Shown piece by piece: positions 1-8,931 of a DNA stretch of 64,000 nucleotides. Numbering within the stretch: position 1 is the stretch's first letter; every line of letters starts with the position of its first letter. This stretch comes from Bermanella sp040371755. GTDB taxonomy: Bacteria; Pseudomonadota; Gammaproteobacteria; Pseudomonadales; Oceanobacteraceae. The notes below the pieces were generated by a model that did no database searches, was not told the origin of the DNA, and saw nothing but the letters and a program-made list of their open reading frames with translations. Location: contig NZ_BAABWE010000009.1 in the NCBI RefSeq assembly GCF_040371755.1, positions 1 through 64,000 of the forward strand. Direction: 5' to 3'. Both the position numbers and the translations under genes were made by a program.

Positions 1-29
1 GTTTCAAATTCATTTTCACTCGAGGCGTT

Positions 30-647
30 CTATAGATTAGAAGAGGTTTTAGCTTGTGCAAGCCGGTTAGGCAAAAAACGTAAAATAAATGCAATGGTAA
101 TTAATAGTGTCATGCTACTGGCCAATAAGAAGCCCGCGCGAACTTGCCACCACAGGTGAATCAATACAAGTATTGCTACCGGATAAACTAACAGATGTAG
201 TGTTTTCCACTTTTGCTTTAGCCTGCGTTGCCAGCCTTTAGTTGAGGTAATTGCCATGGGCAACATAAGCAAAATGGAAAGCGTGCCTACTAATATATAG
301 GGGCGTTTTTGAATTTCGCTTGCCAGCTCGTGCCACTGAAACCCCAATATCAATGCGATATATGCAAGTAGATGCAGCACGGCGTAAAAAAATGCAGATA
401 GGCCAAGCCGCCTGCGCATCGGTATAAGGTTGAGCGGCGTATATTTTTTAAGATGCCGAGTAGCTAACACTAAAAATAAGAAAGCCATAGCCCATAAACC
501 CAGAGTATGCACAACGGCTTTGGCTGGCTCTGGTCCGTAATAGAAAATATCCCCCGCATATTGTACCTGATAAAAGCCGTACCCAAGCTGGAACATAGGT
601 AAAACTACTAGTCCCCATAGTAGTATGTTCAATGCTTGTTTATTCAT
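30..647 (-). CDS. msrQ: MsrQ, haem-binding membrane subunit of the MsrPQ methionine sulfoxide reductase
   Basis: This is a 205-residue integral membrane protein of the YedZ/MsrQ ferric-reductase-like family. Several hydrophobic helices are visible (about residues 8-25, 47-63, 84-105, 118-133, 150-190), with His residues in or near them (for example in the AVLHLLAY and TLHLLVYP segments) that fit b-haem ligation. Known role: it passes electrons from the quinone pool or cytoplasmic flavin to periplasmic MsrP, which repairs oxidised methionines. Its start codon touches the end of msrP at 647, so the two are translationally coupled. Length and order (msrP then msrQ) are typical. Confidence 0.93.
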   Translation of the reverse strand: MNKQALNILLWGLVVLPMFQLGYGFYQVQYAGDIFYYGPEPAKAVVHTLGLWAMAFLFLVLATRHLKKYTPLNLIPMRRRLGLSAFFYAVLHLLAYIALILGFQWHELASEIQKRPYILVGTLSILLMLPMAITSTKGWQRRLKQKWKTLHLLVYPVAILVLIHLWWQVRAGFLLASSMTLLITIAFILRFLPNRLAQAKTSSNL

Positions 648-1615
648 TAATAAAATCGCTTCAAGTCCATGCCTTTATACATATAAGCTACTTGCTCACC
701 GTAGCCATTGAACATTTGCGTGGGGATTTTTTTAATATTAAAGAAGCTGGTTGGTAGGCGACGCTCGCTGGCTTGGCTCCATCTTGGATGATCCACCTGC
801 GGGTTAACATTGGCATAGAAGCCATATTCATTGGAGGCGATGTCATTCCATGTGGTGGCTGGCATCTCTTCTACAAAGCGAATTTTGACAATGGATTTAA
901 TACTTTTAAAACCATATTTCCATGGCACCACTAAACGAATCGGCGCGCCATTTTGATTAGGTAGGGTTTTGCCATACAAGCCTGTTGCCATAAATGATAA
1001 TTCATTCATGGCTTCATCCATGCGTAGCCCTTCACGGTACGGCCAATCTATGGTGGAAAATAAGCTACCTTGAGCTTTTAGATTTTTTGGATCGTGAATG
1101 GAAATAAACTCAACGTACTTTGCTTTAGAAGTAGGCTTAAATTGCTTAAGCATGTCCGCCAATGAAAACCCAACCCATGGAATCACCATAGACCATGCCT
1201 CAACACAACGCAGACGATAGATGCGTTCTTCTAGTTGCTGGTTTTTAATAATATCCTGTAGATCAAATTTACCAGTTTTTTCTGCATGCCCTTCAACTTC
1301 TATAGTCCAACCTTCTGTTTTAAGCTGCGCAGCATTGTTGGCAGGATCATCTTTGCCGGTGCCTAACTCATAAAAGTTGTTGTAGGTGGTGACTGCCTCT
1401 TCCGGTGTTAAGGAGTCTTGTTTACCGTAAGCGGTTTTGGCGTAGTCGAGTTTTTTAGCCCACAACGAAGGAGACATAGACGCCATTAAGCCACCCGCCA
1501 AAGCAAACATACCTTGCTTCATGAATTTACGACGGTCGTTGTATATAGATTCTGGGGTGACATCTGACTCAGTGAGCAGATGGCTTGATTTGAATTCGTG
1601 GGGTTTAATGATCAT
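647..1615 (-). CDS. msrP: MsrP, periplasmic molybdopterin methionine sulfoxide reductase catalytic subunit
   Basis: This 322-residue YedY/MsrP-family protein carries a twin-arginine signal (DRRKFMKQG, residues 27-35) followed by a hydrophobic stretch, so it should be exported folded by Tat. The molybdenum-ligating cysteine is expected at residue 137, in the RLRCVEAWSM motif. The domain is of the sulfite-oxidase type, and its GAPIRLVVPWKYGFKSIK segment is typical of the family. Known role: reduction of protein methionine sulfoxide in the periplasm, with electrons from MsrQ, encoded immediately downstream. Confidence 0.95.
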   Translation of the reverse strand: MIIKPHEFKSSHLLTESDVTPESIYNDRRKFMKQGMFALAGGLMASMSPSLWAKKLDYAKTAYGKQDSLTPEEAVTTYNNFYELGTGKDDPANNAAQLKTEGWTIEVEGHAEKTGKFDLQDIIKNQQLEERIYRLRCVEAWSMVIPWVGFSLADMLKQFKPTSKAKYVEFISIHDPKNLKAQGSLFSTIDWPYREGLRMDEAMNELSFMATGLYGKTLPNQNGAPIRLVVPWKYGFKSIKSIVKIRFVEEMPATTWNDIASNEYGFYANVNPQVDHPRWSQASERRLPTSFFNIKKIPTQMFNGYGEQVAYMYKGMDLKRFY

Positions 1616-1672
1616 GTCTGGTCTCCTGACAATGGAAGATTAGACCAGACATGCTTAGAAAGTTCGATCTAA

Positions 1673-2470
1673 TTACTGCTTAGCACGTGCAGCTTTACGC
1701 TTTTTCAGTTTTCTCAGTATCGTAACCACAGGGCCAGACATACCATAAGCTAAGAAAATCGCTAATAAGATCAATGGAGGATCAATCGCAATGACTGCAA
1801 ACACACCTACAATTGCAAGCATGGCCACAAATGGTACTTTACCTTTAAGGTCTATGCCTTTAAAGCTGTGATACAGCACGTTACTTACCATTAATATACC
1901 GGTCGCACCAACTACCACTGCCATTAAAATAGAAACCTCAGTACCGGTTACGCCGTAATCATTCAAAGCCCAAACGGTCCCAGCGACAATTGCCGCCGCT
2001 GCTGGACTGGCTAATCCCGTAAAATAATTTTTATCCGCTTTATCTATTTGAGTATTAAAGCGCGCCAAGCGTAAAGCTGCACCGGCTACATATATAAATG
2101 CAGCAATCCAACCTGCTTGTCCTAAAGACTGCAATGACCAACTAAAAGCAACCAGTGCTGGCGCCACACCAAAGCTCACCATATCAGCTAAGGAGTCGTA
2201 TTCCGCGCCGAATTCGCTTTGAGTATTAGTCATACGGGCCACACGACCGTCTAGACCGTCTAGGATCATGGCAATAAATATAGCAATGGCTGCTTTATCA
2301 AAATGTCCGTTCATTGATGCTACAACAGCATAAAAGCCTGAAAACAATGCGCCAGTGGTAAATAAGTTAGGCAGTAAATAAATGCCTTTGCTGCGCAATT
2401 TTGTTTTAGCCGCTACGGGCTCTTCTTCTTGATTCAATGAAACGACCTTATTTTCGTCAGCTTGAGACAT
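1673..2470 (-). CDS. pssA: CDP-diacylglycerol--serine O-phosphatidyltransferase
   Basis: This integral membrane CDP-alcohol phosphatidyltransferase makes phosphatidylserine from CDP-diacylglycerol and serine, the first step to phosphatidylethanolamine. The family signature DG..AR...G..D..D is visible as LDGLDGRVAR followed by FGAEYDSLAD. About seven hydrophobic segments follow. The start was placed at 2470 rather than at an in-frame ATG 17 codons upstream, because the protein then begins MSQADENK and an AGGT ribosome-binding sequence precedes it. The C-terminus is Lys/Arg-rich (LKKRKAARAK). It is of the membrane-embedded type, unlike E. coli PssA. Confidence 0.9.
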   Translation of the reverse strand: MSQADENKVVSLNQEEEPVAAKTKLRSKGIYLLPNLFTTGALFSGFYAVVASMNGHFDKAAIAIFIAMILDGLDGRVARMTNTQSEFGAEYDSLADMVSFGVAPALVAFSWSLQSLGQAGWIAAFIYVAGAALRLARFNTQIDKADKNYFTGLASPAAAAIVAGTVWALNDYGVTGTEVSILMAVVVGATGILMVSNVLYHSFKGIDLKGKVPFVAMLAIVGVFAVIAIDPPLILLAIFLAYGMSGPVVTILRKLKKRKAARAKQ

Positions 2471-2588
2471 GCGAGACCTGTTTATTATTAAAAGCATGTG
2501 GATTCTACTTGGAATCATCAACGCTTCATAGAGTCATAACTTACCTGAGTCTGGCATCTAATCACATTATAGCTTAAGCAGTGTGCTG

Positions 2589-3479
2589 TTATTGTTTCAA
2601 CCAGTCTTCACTTACTTGCCAAAAGGCTTTAACTAAACCGTTATTCATATGTTGATTCACCACGCACAGGCCTACGGAGAATGGCTCTAGCTCTGGCGTG
2701 ACATTTAGGGTTCTGACTTTTTCAGCGATTGGGCTATTGGTCAGTACAAGTTCGGGCACCACACCCACGCCAAAACCAAGAGCCACCATAGCAACTATGG
2801 CCTCATGCCCAGAGACTTGTGCGTATATATTAGGCTTGGCCCCTTGTTGCTTAAACCAACGCTCGACCCTCACACGAGCCAAGCCTTGTTCAGATAAAAT
2901 CATGGGTACGTTTTGCCAATCCACCTGCTTTTGTGCAAGCGCATCTGCCACAGGCCCAGCTTGATTAGGAACCACAAACGCCAGTGGCACTTGGGTAATT
3001 GGCTTAAAAGCTAAGCGGGATGATAGTTGGTCTGGCCTTGCCGCAATGGCAATATCCACCTCGCCATTTAAGGCCATATCTACTGCTTGAGCGGCATCTC
3101 CAGTGCGCAGGCGAATATCCACTTTAGGGTGACGCTCACGAAAGACCCTTAATAAGTCGGATAAAAAGCTGTAACTGGCCGTCACCGAACAATACAAACT
3201 TAGCTCACCATGTAGCTCACTGGTTTGAGTATTCAATTGCCGTTGAAACTGCTGGTATTGCTCCAGCGTACGCACAGAGAACTCTTTAAACTCCATACCA
3301 GCTTGGGTTAAACGCACATCACGGCGGTCCCGTTCAAATAGTTGCTGGCCAATTTCCTCTTCTAAACGCTGCACCACACGGGAAATAGTGGACGCAGATG
3401 TATGACACTTTTGTGCCGCATGGCCATAATGCAGGGTTTCAGCCAGCACAAGAAATTGAGATAAGTCTTTGAAATCCAT
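2589..3479 (-). CDS. ilvY: LysR-family activator IlvY
   Basis: This 296-residue LysR-type regulator has an N-terminal winged helix-turn-helix (residues about 1-60, with ASTISRVVQRLEEEIGQQLF) and a C-terminal substrate-binding domain. It is transcribed divergently from ilvC, the classical IlvY-ilvC arrangement in which IlvY activates ilvC in response to acetolactate or acetohydroxybutyrate. The assignment rests on family resemblance and this neighbourhood. The divergent control region (3480-3791) is unusually occupied by a palindromic repeat at 3632-3757. Confidence 0.88.
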   Translation of the reverse strand: MDFKDLSQFLVLAETLHYGHAAQKCHTSASTISRVVQRLEEEIGQQLFERDRRDVRLTQAGMEFKEFSVRTLEQYQQFQRQLNTQTSELHGELSLYCSVTASYSFLSDLLRVFRERHPKVDIRLRTGDAAQAVDMALNGEVDIAIAARPDQLSSRLAFKPITQVPLAFVVPNQAGPVADALAQKQVDWQNVPMILSEQGLARVRVERWFKQQGAKPNIYAQVSGHEAIVAMVALGFGVGVVPELVLTNSPIAEKVRTLNVTPELEPFSVGLCVVNQHMNNGLVKAFWQVSEDWLKQ

Positions 3480-3631
3480 ACGTGTACGTACCTATTTCAT
3501 TAATTAGAAATACATATAGGGTATTATATTGCATTTACTGCAATAAGCTATTTCATATATCGCGTTTTACGCAACAGTGATTTTCACCTACACTGCACGG
3601 GATTTTGAATGATTTATCAAATGTAAGTGAC

Positions 3632-3757
3632 TTGAGGAAGCGTAAGCGACGCAGTCATAGCAAGACAAAAAGTGTCGAGGCTTAGGAGTTTACACCGAGT
3701 AAATGACTGAGCAGAGGCACTTTTAACGCCGCTAGGACAAGTAAGCTAGCTTATCTC
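3632..3757. repeat. Imperfect palindromic intergenic repeat, upstream of ilvC
   Basis: The two halves of this stretch are imperfect inverted repeats: the left arm around AGACAAAAAGTG pairs with the right arm around CACTTTTAACG, and GAAGCGTAAG near the left end pairs with CTAGCTTA near the right. The centre has GAGGCTTAG and CCGAGTAAA, also found in similar form in the palindrome at 20405-20524, so the two probably belong to one family. It ends about 35 bp before the ilvC start and lies inside the ilvY-ilvC regulatory region. Confidence 0.6.
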
Positions 3758-3791
3758 ACGTTACAACGCTTATCTAAAGAGGATAACTATT

Positions 3792-5282
3792 ATGTCTCAG
3801 AATTATTTTAATACGCTAAATTTACGCGAGCAGTTAGACCAACTTGGTCGTTGTCGTTTCATGGACCGCAGCGAATTCGCTAACGGTTGTGAAGCCCTTA
3901 AAGGCAAAAAAGTTGTGATCATTGGTTGTGGTGCACAAGGTCTTAACCAAGGTCTAAACATGCGCGACTCTGGTCTTGATGTTTCTTACGCATTGCGTGA
4001 AGCCGCTATCACTGAAAAACGCCAGTCTTGGAAAAACGCCACTGACAACGGTTTCACGGTTGGTACTTATCAAGAATTAGTGCCTACTGCTGACCTAGTA
4101 TGTAACCTAACTCCTGACAAGCAGCACACTGATGCGGTTACCACTGTTATGCCACTTATGAAACAAGGCGCAACACTTGGTTATTCTCACGGTTTCAACA
4201 TTGTTGAAGAAGGCATGCAAATCCGTGAAGATTTAACCGTCATCATGGTTGCACCTAAGTGCCCTGGTTCTGAAGTACGTGAAGAATACAAGCGTGGCTT
4301 CGGTGTACCAACACTTATGGCTGTTCACCCAGAAAACGACCCTCAAGGCATTGGCCATGAACAAGCTAAAGCTTGGGCGTCTGCTACTGGTGGCGACCGT
4401 GCTGGTGTTCTTGAATCTTCTTTCGTTGCAGAAGTTAAATCTGACCTTATGGGCGAGCAAACTATCCTTTGCGGTATGTTGCAAACGGGTGCCATCCTAG
4501 GCTACGAAAAAATGGTTGCTGACGGCATCGACGGCCCATATGCCGCTAAACTGATTCAATTCGGTTGGGAAACGGTAACTGAAGCACTAAAAATCGGCGG
4601 CATCACTAACATGATGGATCGTCTATCTAACCCAGCTAAAATCAAAGCATTCGATATGGCTGACGATCTTAAAGTGCTAATGCGTCCATTGTTCCGCAAG
4701 CACCAAGACGACATCATGACTGGCCACTTCTCTAAAACCATGATGGAAGACTGGGCGAACGATGATGCGAACCTGCTAAAATGGCGTGAAGAAACAGCGG
4801 AAACCGGTTTCGAAAAAGAAGCCGCATCTGATGTTGAAATCGACGAGCAAGAGTTTTTCGACAAAGGCATCATGCTTGTTGCTTTGGTTAAAGCAGGCGT
4901 TGAGCTTGCATTCGAAACCATGGTTGAATCTGGTATCGTTGAAGAGTCTGCTTATTACGAATCTCTACACGAAACACCACTAATCGCTAACACTATTGCA
5001 CGTAAGAAACTTTACGAAATGAACGTGGTTATTTCTGACACAGCTGAATACGGTTGTTACTTGTTCTCTCACGCTGCGGTTCCATTGCTACGTGAAGAGT
5101 TCATGCCTAACATCACCACTGAAGTGATTGGTAAAGGTCTAAACCTTAAATCTAACTCTGTCGACAACGCGCGTTTAGTTGATGTTAACGAAGAAATTCG
5201 TGAGCACCCAGTTGAGTGGGTTGGTCAAGAACTTCGTGGTTACATGACTGACATGAAGCGTATCGTAGAAGCATCTAAATAA
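3792..5282 (+). CDS. ilvC: Ketol-acid reductoisomerase, long (class II) form
   Basis: IlvC converts acetolactate to dihydroxyisovalerate with NADPH and Mg2+ in valine, leucine and isoleucine synthesis. At 496 residues it is the long form, as in E. coli, not the common 330-residue class I. The Rossmann motif GCGAQG is at residues 45-50. Metal-binding acidic residues lie in SDLMGEQTILCG (Asp218, Glu222), with a second duplicated knotted domain after residue 350. An AAGAGGA ribosome-binding site precedes the ATG. Codon use is biased, as in a highly expressed gene. The last 60 bp are copied into the tandem array downstream. Confidence 0.97.
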   Translation: MSQNYFNTLNLREQLDQLGRCRFMDRSEFANGCEALKGKKVVIIGCGAQGLNQGLNMRDSGLDVSYALREAAITEKRQSWKNATDNGFTVGTYQELVPTADLVCNLTPDKQHTDAVTTVMPLMKQGATLGYSHGFNIVEEGMQIREDLTVIMVAPKCPGSEVREEYKRGFGVPTLMAVHPENDPQGIGHEQAKAWASATGGDRAGVLESSFVAEVKSDLMGEQTILCGMLQTGAILGYEKMVADGIDGPYAAKLIQFGWETVTEALKIGGITNMMDRLSNPAKIKAFDMADDLKVLMRPLFRKHQDDIMTGHFSKTMMEDWANDDANLLKWREETAETGFEKEAASDVEIDEQEFFDKGIMLVALVKAGVELAFETMVESGIVEESAYYESLHETPLIANTIARKKLYEMNVVISDTAEYGCYLFSHAAVPLLREEFMPNITTEVIGKGLNLKSNSVDNARLVDVNEEIREHPVEWVGQELRGYMTDMKRIVEASK

Positions 5283-5898
5283 TTAAAAATTAGATAGCTA
5301 ATACACAAAAAGCCCAAGCAGAAATGCTGGGCTTTTTTTTGTTTCCCTATGATCAAGAGCAAAGTGGCTACATGACACTATCTGGACAAGCTTGAAACGT
5401 ATCGTAGAAGCATCTAAATAATTAAAAATTAGATAGCTAATACACAAAAAGCCCAAGCAGAAATGTTTGGGCTTTTTTTGTTTTTAGATGGCGAAGAAAC
5501 ACTGGCTATATGACACTATTTAGACAAGCTTGAAACCCATCGTAGAAGCATCTAAATAATTAAAAATTAGATAGCTAATACACAAAAAGCCCAAGCAGAA
5601 ATGTTTGGGCTTTTTTTTGTTTTTAGATGGCGAAGAAACACTGGCTATATGACACTATTTAGACAAGCTTGAAACGCACCGTAGAAGCATCTAAATAATT
5701 AAAAATTAGATAGCTAATACACAAAAAGCCCAAGCAGAAATGTTTGGGCTTTTTTTGTTTTTAGATGGCGAAGAAACACTGGCTATATGACACTATTTAG
5801 ACAAGCTTGAAACGCACCGTAGAAGCATCTAAATAATTAAAAATTAGATAGCTAATACCCAGAAAGCCCAAGCAGAAATGCTGGGCTTTTTTTGTTTT
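5223..5898 (+). repeat. Five-unit 138/139-bp tandem array derived from the ilvC 3' end and terminator
   Basis: The sequence CGTAGAAGCATCTAAATAA, the last codons and stop of ilvC, recurs at 5264, 5403, 5541, 5680 and 5818, giving periods of 139, 138, 139 and 138 bp. Each unit carries an AT-rich spacer, a hairpin of the AAGCCCAAGCA-GAAA type and a run of seven or eight T. The first downstream copy still aligns with ilvC codons further upstream (GGTCAAGAAC and GTGGTTACATGAC), with insertions. The array is therefore a degenerate tandem duplication of the gene's 3' end plus terminator. The inner copies resemble each other most. No long reading frame runs through it. Confidence 0.95.
5308..5340 (+). 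terminator. Intrinsic terminator of ilvC (first of five copies)
   Basis: A GC-rich hairpin (AAAGCCCAAGCA, GAAA loop, TGCTGGGCTTT, one bulged base) is followed by eight T. Near-identical hairpins with T runs recur at about 5448-5479, 5586-5618, 5725-5757 and 5863-5893. The three inner copies have TGTTTGGGC in the right arm, which removes the bulge. Confidence 0.93.
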
Positions 5899-6159
5899 CC
5901 TATTGGCTTTTATTTAAACACCTACATATTAATTTAAGCCAATTTACGCCAAGTTCACTTCTTTAGCCTTTTCCTACATGTTTCTAGATTTGAAAACATA
6001 TACTATTTGGCATAACCAAATCAAATATCAACAGCATCATCAGGTATGCCAGTAATCAAAACCTGTAAACGCCTTTGACTGTATACATATACTAGAAATT
6101 ACGTAAATCACTGACTAACACAGCTCAAATCAAAAATAACACCGAGCTAAAGGATTGAT
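5899..6159. other. Non-coding stretch between the ilvC array and the TonB operon
   Basis: AT-rich sequence without a convincing reading frame. It presumably contains the promoter of the TonB operon. I saw no clear Fur box. Confidence 0.4.
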
Positions 6160-6954
6160 ATGCAAATCATAACGCCACTGTGCTTTATCATAACTCTATT
6201 CACCATGGCTTCTGCTCATGGGGAGGCAGGCCAATTAAAACAAAGTTTAGAGGTAGCAGAAAAAACCCAGAAAATGGGACAACACAGCCAGAAAATCGTC
6301 AATAAACTAGCCAATCAACAGCAACAGTTACTAGAAAAATACCAAAAGCTATTACGTACTACGGAATATCAAAAAGAATACAATCAAGAGCTCCGTATAT
6401 TAAAAGAAGAACAAAAAGAAAACATTGCGATACTCCAACAGAAAATTGAAGATGTTAAGTGGACCAAACAGCAAATATTGCCCTTGTTACGTGAGATGAC
6501 TAAAACACTAGAACAATTCATTCGATTAGACCTGCCATTTCACAGAGAAAACCGCTTGCTAGGCGTTAATGAATTAAAAACTTTATTAAGCCGAAGCAGT
6601 ATTACCGTCACAGAAAAATTTCGGCGGGTTATGGCTTTTTATCAAGCAGAAAATGATTACAACTATGACCTTGAGGTCTATCGAGACAATGTCGAATTAA
6701 ACTCCGAGTTGCTTTCAGTGCAAATACTGCGTGTAGGTAGAAATGCTCTATATGTGCAAACCCTTGATAGAAAATTAAGTGCCATATGGAATAAACATTC
6801 ACAAGAATGGCAAATACTGAGCAATGAGTTCAACCGACCTATCCAGCAAGCCATGAGGGTAGCTGGGAAAAAAACAGCGCCTAATTTATTGACTCTCCCC
6901 TATCTAACAATGCTTGATCAGCCATCACTAGAATCAAATAAAGGAGCGAAATAA
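6160..6954 (+). CDS. DUF3450 family periplasmic coiled-coil protein, first gene of the TonB operon
   Basis: This is a 264-residue protein with a signal peptide (residues 1-20, cleavage near ASAHG) and a long coiled coil rich in Gln, Glu and Lys (about residues 25-110). It matches the DUF3450 family, known to precede TtpC/ExbB/ExbD/TonB genes in marine gammaproteobacteria. The biochemical role is not established; a periplasmic partner of the energizer complex is my inference. It ends on the start codon of the next gene (6954), indicating translational coupling within a six-gene operon. Confidence 0.82.
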   Translation: MQIITPLCFIITLFTMASAHGEAGQLKQSLEVAEKTQKMGQHSQKIVNKLANQQQQLLEKYQKLLRTTEYQKEYNQELRILKEEQKENIAILQQKIEDVKWTKQQILPLLREMTKTLEQFIRLDLPFHRENRLLGVNELKTLLSRSSITVTEKFRRVMAFYQAENDYNYDLEVYRDNVELNSELLSVQILRVGRNALYVQTLDRKLSAIWNKHSQEWQILSNEFNRPIQQAMRVAGKKTAPNLLTLPYLTMLDQPSLESNKGAK

Positions 6955-8384
6955 TGTTACGTTATTTAACTCGGTATACTGCTCTTTGTCTTGTATTCAT
7001 GGTGGCTCATAGTGTTTATGGGGATATCTTAGAAGACAACAAAATTAAAACTTTAGATGAACTGTTAATAACCACACAGGAGCATCAAAAGAAAGAACAA
7101 ATACTCTATAAAGAACGAGAATCTCGTTTCTTAGAAGAGAAAAAGCAACAACAAAAACTAGTCGATGTGGCTGAAGGCGAATGGAACAAACAGCAAGCTA
7201 TTGGTAACCCCCTATTAAAAGAAACACAAAAACAGAAAAAAACACTAGATAAGCTTCAAAAAGAACTAGACAAACATGTCAATGAATTAGGTGATATTCA
7301 TAGTTTATATAATCAATTTAGTGGCGATTTCATTGCACGCCTTCAAGACTCGCTAGTCCACGCACAAATGCCTGATCGTCAAAATGCCTTCACTATATTA
7401 CAAGAGAATCAATCACTCGCTAGCATAAAAGACATGAGAGAGTTATGGCTTTGGGTTGTAGCAGAAATGACACAAGCCGGAAAAAATACAACATTTCAAG
7501 CCACTGTTGTAACCCCAGAAGGTAAAAGTAATCAGCAAGAAGTCATTCGCATGGGTACATTCAGTGCCTTCTCTGAAGGGCACTTTTTGCGATTCATACC
7601 TCAAAATCAAGAGCTACTGGTCATAGGTGATCAGCCAAGTGAACACAGCATAATGAATACTTTTAGTTTGCAGGCGCTAAGCAACGAAGATAACAAGCAA
7701 AGCGCTGAGCCAGTTTTAAGTGTTATTGACCCTACTCGAGGTGAATTACTCGCACTTCTTGGGCAAAGCCCAAGTTTGTATGAACGCTTATTACAAGGCA
7801 AAGAAGTTGGTTACTCTATTGTTATTCTAGGCGTTATCGGATTTTTAATTATTCTATATCGTTTAGCTTTCCTGAGTATCGTTTGGAAAAAAACCAAGCA
7901 ACAACTTAAAAATCTAAAACAACCATCCAATGACAACCCATTGGGCCGCATATTTTTACAAGTTCAAAGTATGACACCAAAGCAGCGTCAAGATGATGAA
8001 AACCTGCAAATCATATTAGATGAAGCCATTATCAAAGAGCTGCCAAAGTTAGAACAAGGTCATAGTTTAATTAAATTATTATCTGCCATTGCTCCCTTGC
8101 TTGGACTACTTGGTACCGTTATCGGAATGATTGCTACTTTCCAAAGTATCAGTTTATTTGGTAGTGGCGACCCCAAGTTAATGGCGTCCGGTATTTCCCA
8201 AGCTCTAGTCACAACAGTCTTAGGGTTACTGGTTGCTATACCTTTATTGCTAGGCCACAACGCGCTTGTTTCATTTAGTAAAATATTATTACAAATCCTT
8301 GATGAACAAAGTGCCGGAATATTAGCAAGAGAACGAGAGTCATCCGAATCAATCAGCGAAGAAAAGCAGAAAAATAATGCTTAA
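6954..8384 (+). CDS. TtpC-like large MotA/TolQ/ExbB proton-channel protein
   Basis: This 476-residue ExbB-superfamily protein has an N-terminal signal peptide (residues 1-23) and a periplasmic coiled-coil extension (about 35-115). A membrane helix near 285-305 and the MotA/TolQ/ExbB channel domain (about 370-455, with APLLGLLGTVIGMIATFQ and GISQALVTTVLGLLVAIPLL) follow. Such long ExbB paralogues, called TtpC in Vibrio, are required together with ExbB2-ExbD2-TonB2 for energised uptake. It overlaps the next gene by 8 bp. Confidence 0.88.
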   Translation: MLRYLTRYTALCLVFMVAHSVYGDILEDNKIKTLDELLITTQEHQKKEQILYKERESRFLEEKKQQQKLVDVAEGEWNKQQAIGNPLLKETQKQKKTLDKLQKELDKHVNELGDIHSLYNQFSGDFIARLQDSLVHAQMPDRQNAFTILQENQSLASIKDMRELWLWVVAEMTQAGKNTTFQATVVTPEGKSNQQEVIRMGTFSAFSEGHFLRFIPQNQELLVIGDQPSEHSIMNTFSLQALSNEDNKQSAEPVLSVIDPTRGELLALLGQSPSLYERLLQGKEVGYSIVILGVIGFLIILYRLAFLSIVWKKTKQQLKNLKQPSNDNPLGRIFLQVQSMTPKQRQDDENLQIILDEAIIKELPKLEQGHSLIKLLSAIAPLLGLLGTVIGMIATFQSISLFGSGDPKLMASGISQALVTTVLGLLVAIPLLLGHNALVSFSKILLQILDEQSAGILARERESSESISEEKQKNNA

Positions 8385-8931
8385 CGAATCGATGATAGCG
8401 CTATTTCAACAATTCTTTGATCAAGGTGGGAAAGTCATTCCTGCCTTGTTTGTGCTTGCGCTTATTTTGTGGTCACTCATTATTGAGCGCTTTTATTTTA
8501 TTAAAGTCACGTATCCAAAACTATCACAACGTCAAATTGATCACTGGTCACAAAGAAAGGATAAAAGATCTTGGAATGCTCATAAGATTCGAGAGCTACT
8601 TATTTCAAAAAATAATGCTCGATTAAATCTCTGGTTATCCAGTATAAGAGTGTTAATTGCTATTTGTCCGCTATTAGGCTTACTCGGAACGGTCAGTGGT
8701 ATGGTAGCGGTATTTGATGTTATTGCAGTTACCGGCAACAGTGATGCAAAAGCCATGAGTGCCGGTATATATAAGGCCACCCTTCCTACTATGGTCGGTT
8801 TATGTTTAGCATTATCCGCATTGTATTTCAGCCATAGCATCAAGCAATTAGTTCTAAAATATAGTGCGCAATTTGAAGATAGATTAACTATTAGATCAAA
8901 TATACACCAGCATCCTCAGGGGGTTTTATGA
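8377..8931 (+). CDS. exbB: ExbB-type biopolymer transport protein
   Basis: This 184-residue inner-membrane protein of the MotA/TolQ/ExbB family has three hydrophobic helices (about residues 18-37, 89-112, 132-152). The conserved channel motif CPLLGLLGTVSGMVAVF and the downstream GIYKATLPTMVGLCLAL are clear. With ExbD it forms the proton channel that drives TonB. It is shorter than E. coli ExbB and of the ExbB2 type that accompanies TtpC. It overlaps both neighbours (8 bp upstream, 4 bp downstream). Confidence 0.92.
   Translation: MLNESMIALFQQFFDQGGKVIPALFVLALILWSLIIERFYFIKVTYPKLSQRQIDHWSQRKDKRSWNAHKIRELLISKNNARLNLWLSSIRVLIAICPLLGLLGTVSGMVAVFDVIAVTGNSDAKAMSAGIYKATLPTMVGLCLALSALYFSHSIKQLVLKYSAQFEDRLTIRSNIHQHPQGVL

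Noticed and set aside
5264..5898. Short peptide genes in the ilvC array
   Set aside because: The ilvC-derived codons have no start codon or ribosome-binding site in the copies and are broken by stops.
5899..6159. Fur box before the TonB operon
   Set aside because: Only loosely AT-rich sequence was seen; no good match to the 19-bp Fur palindrome.
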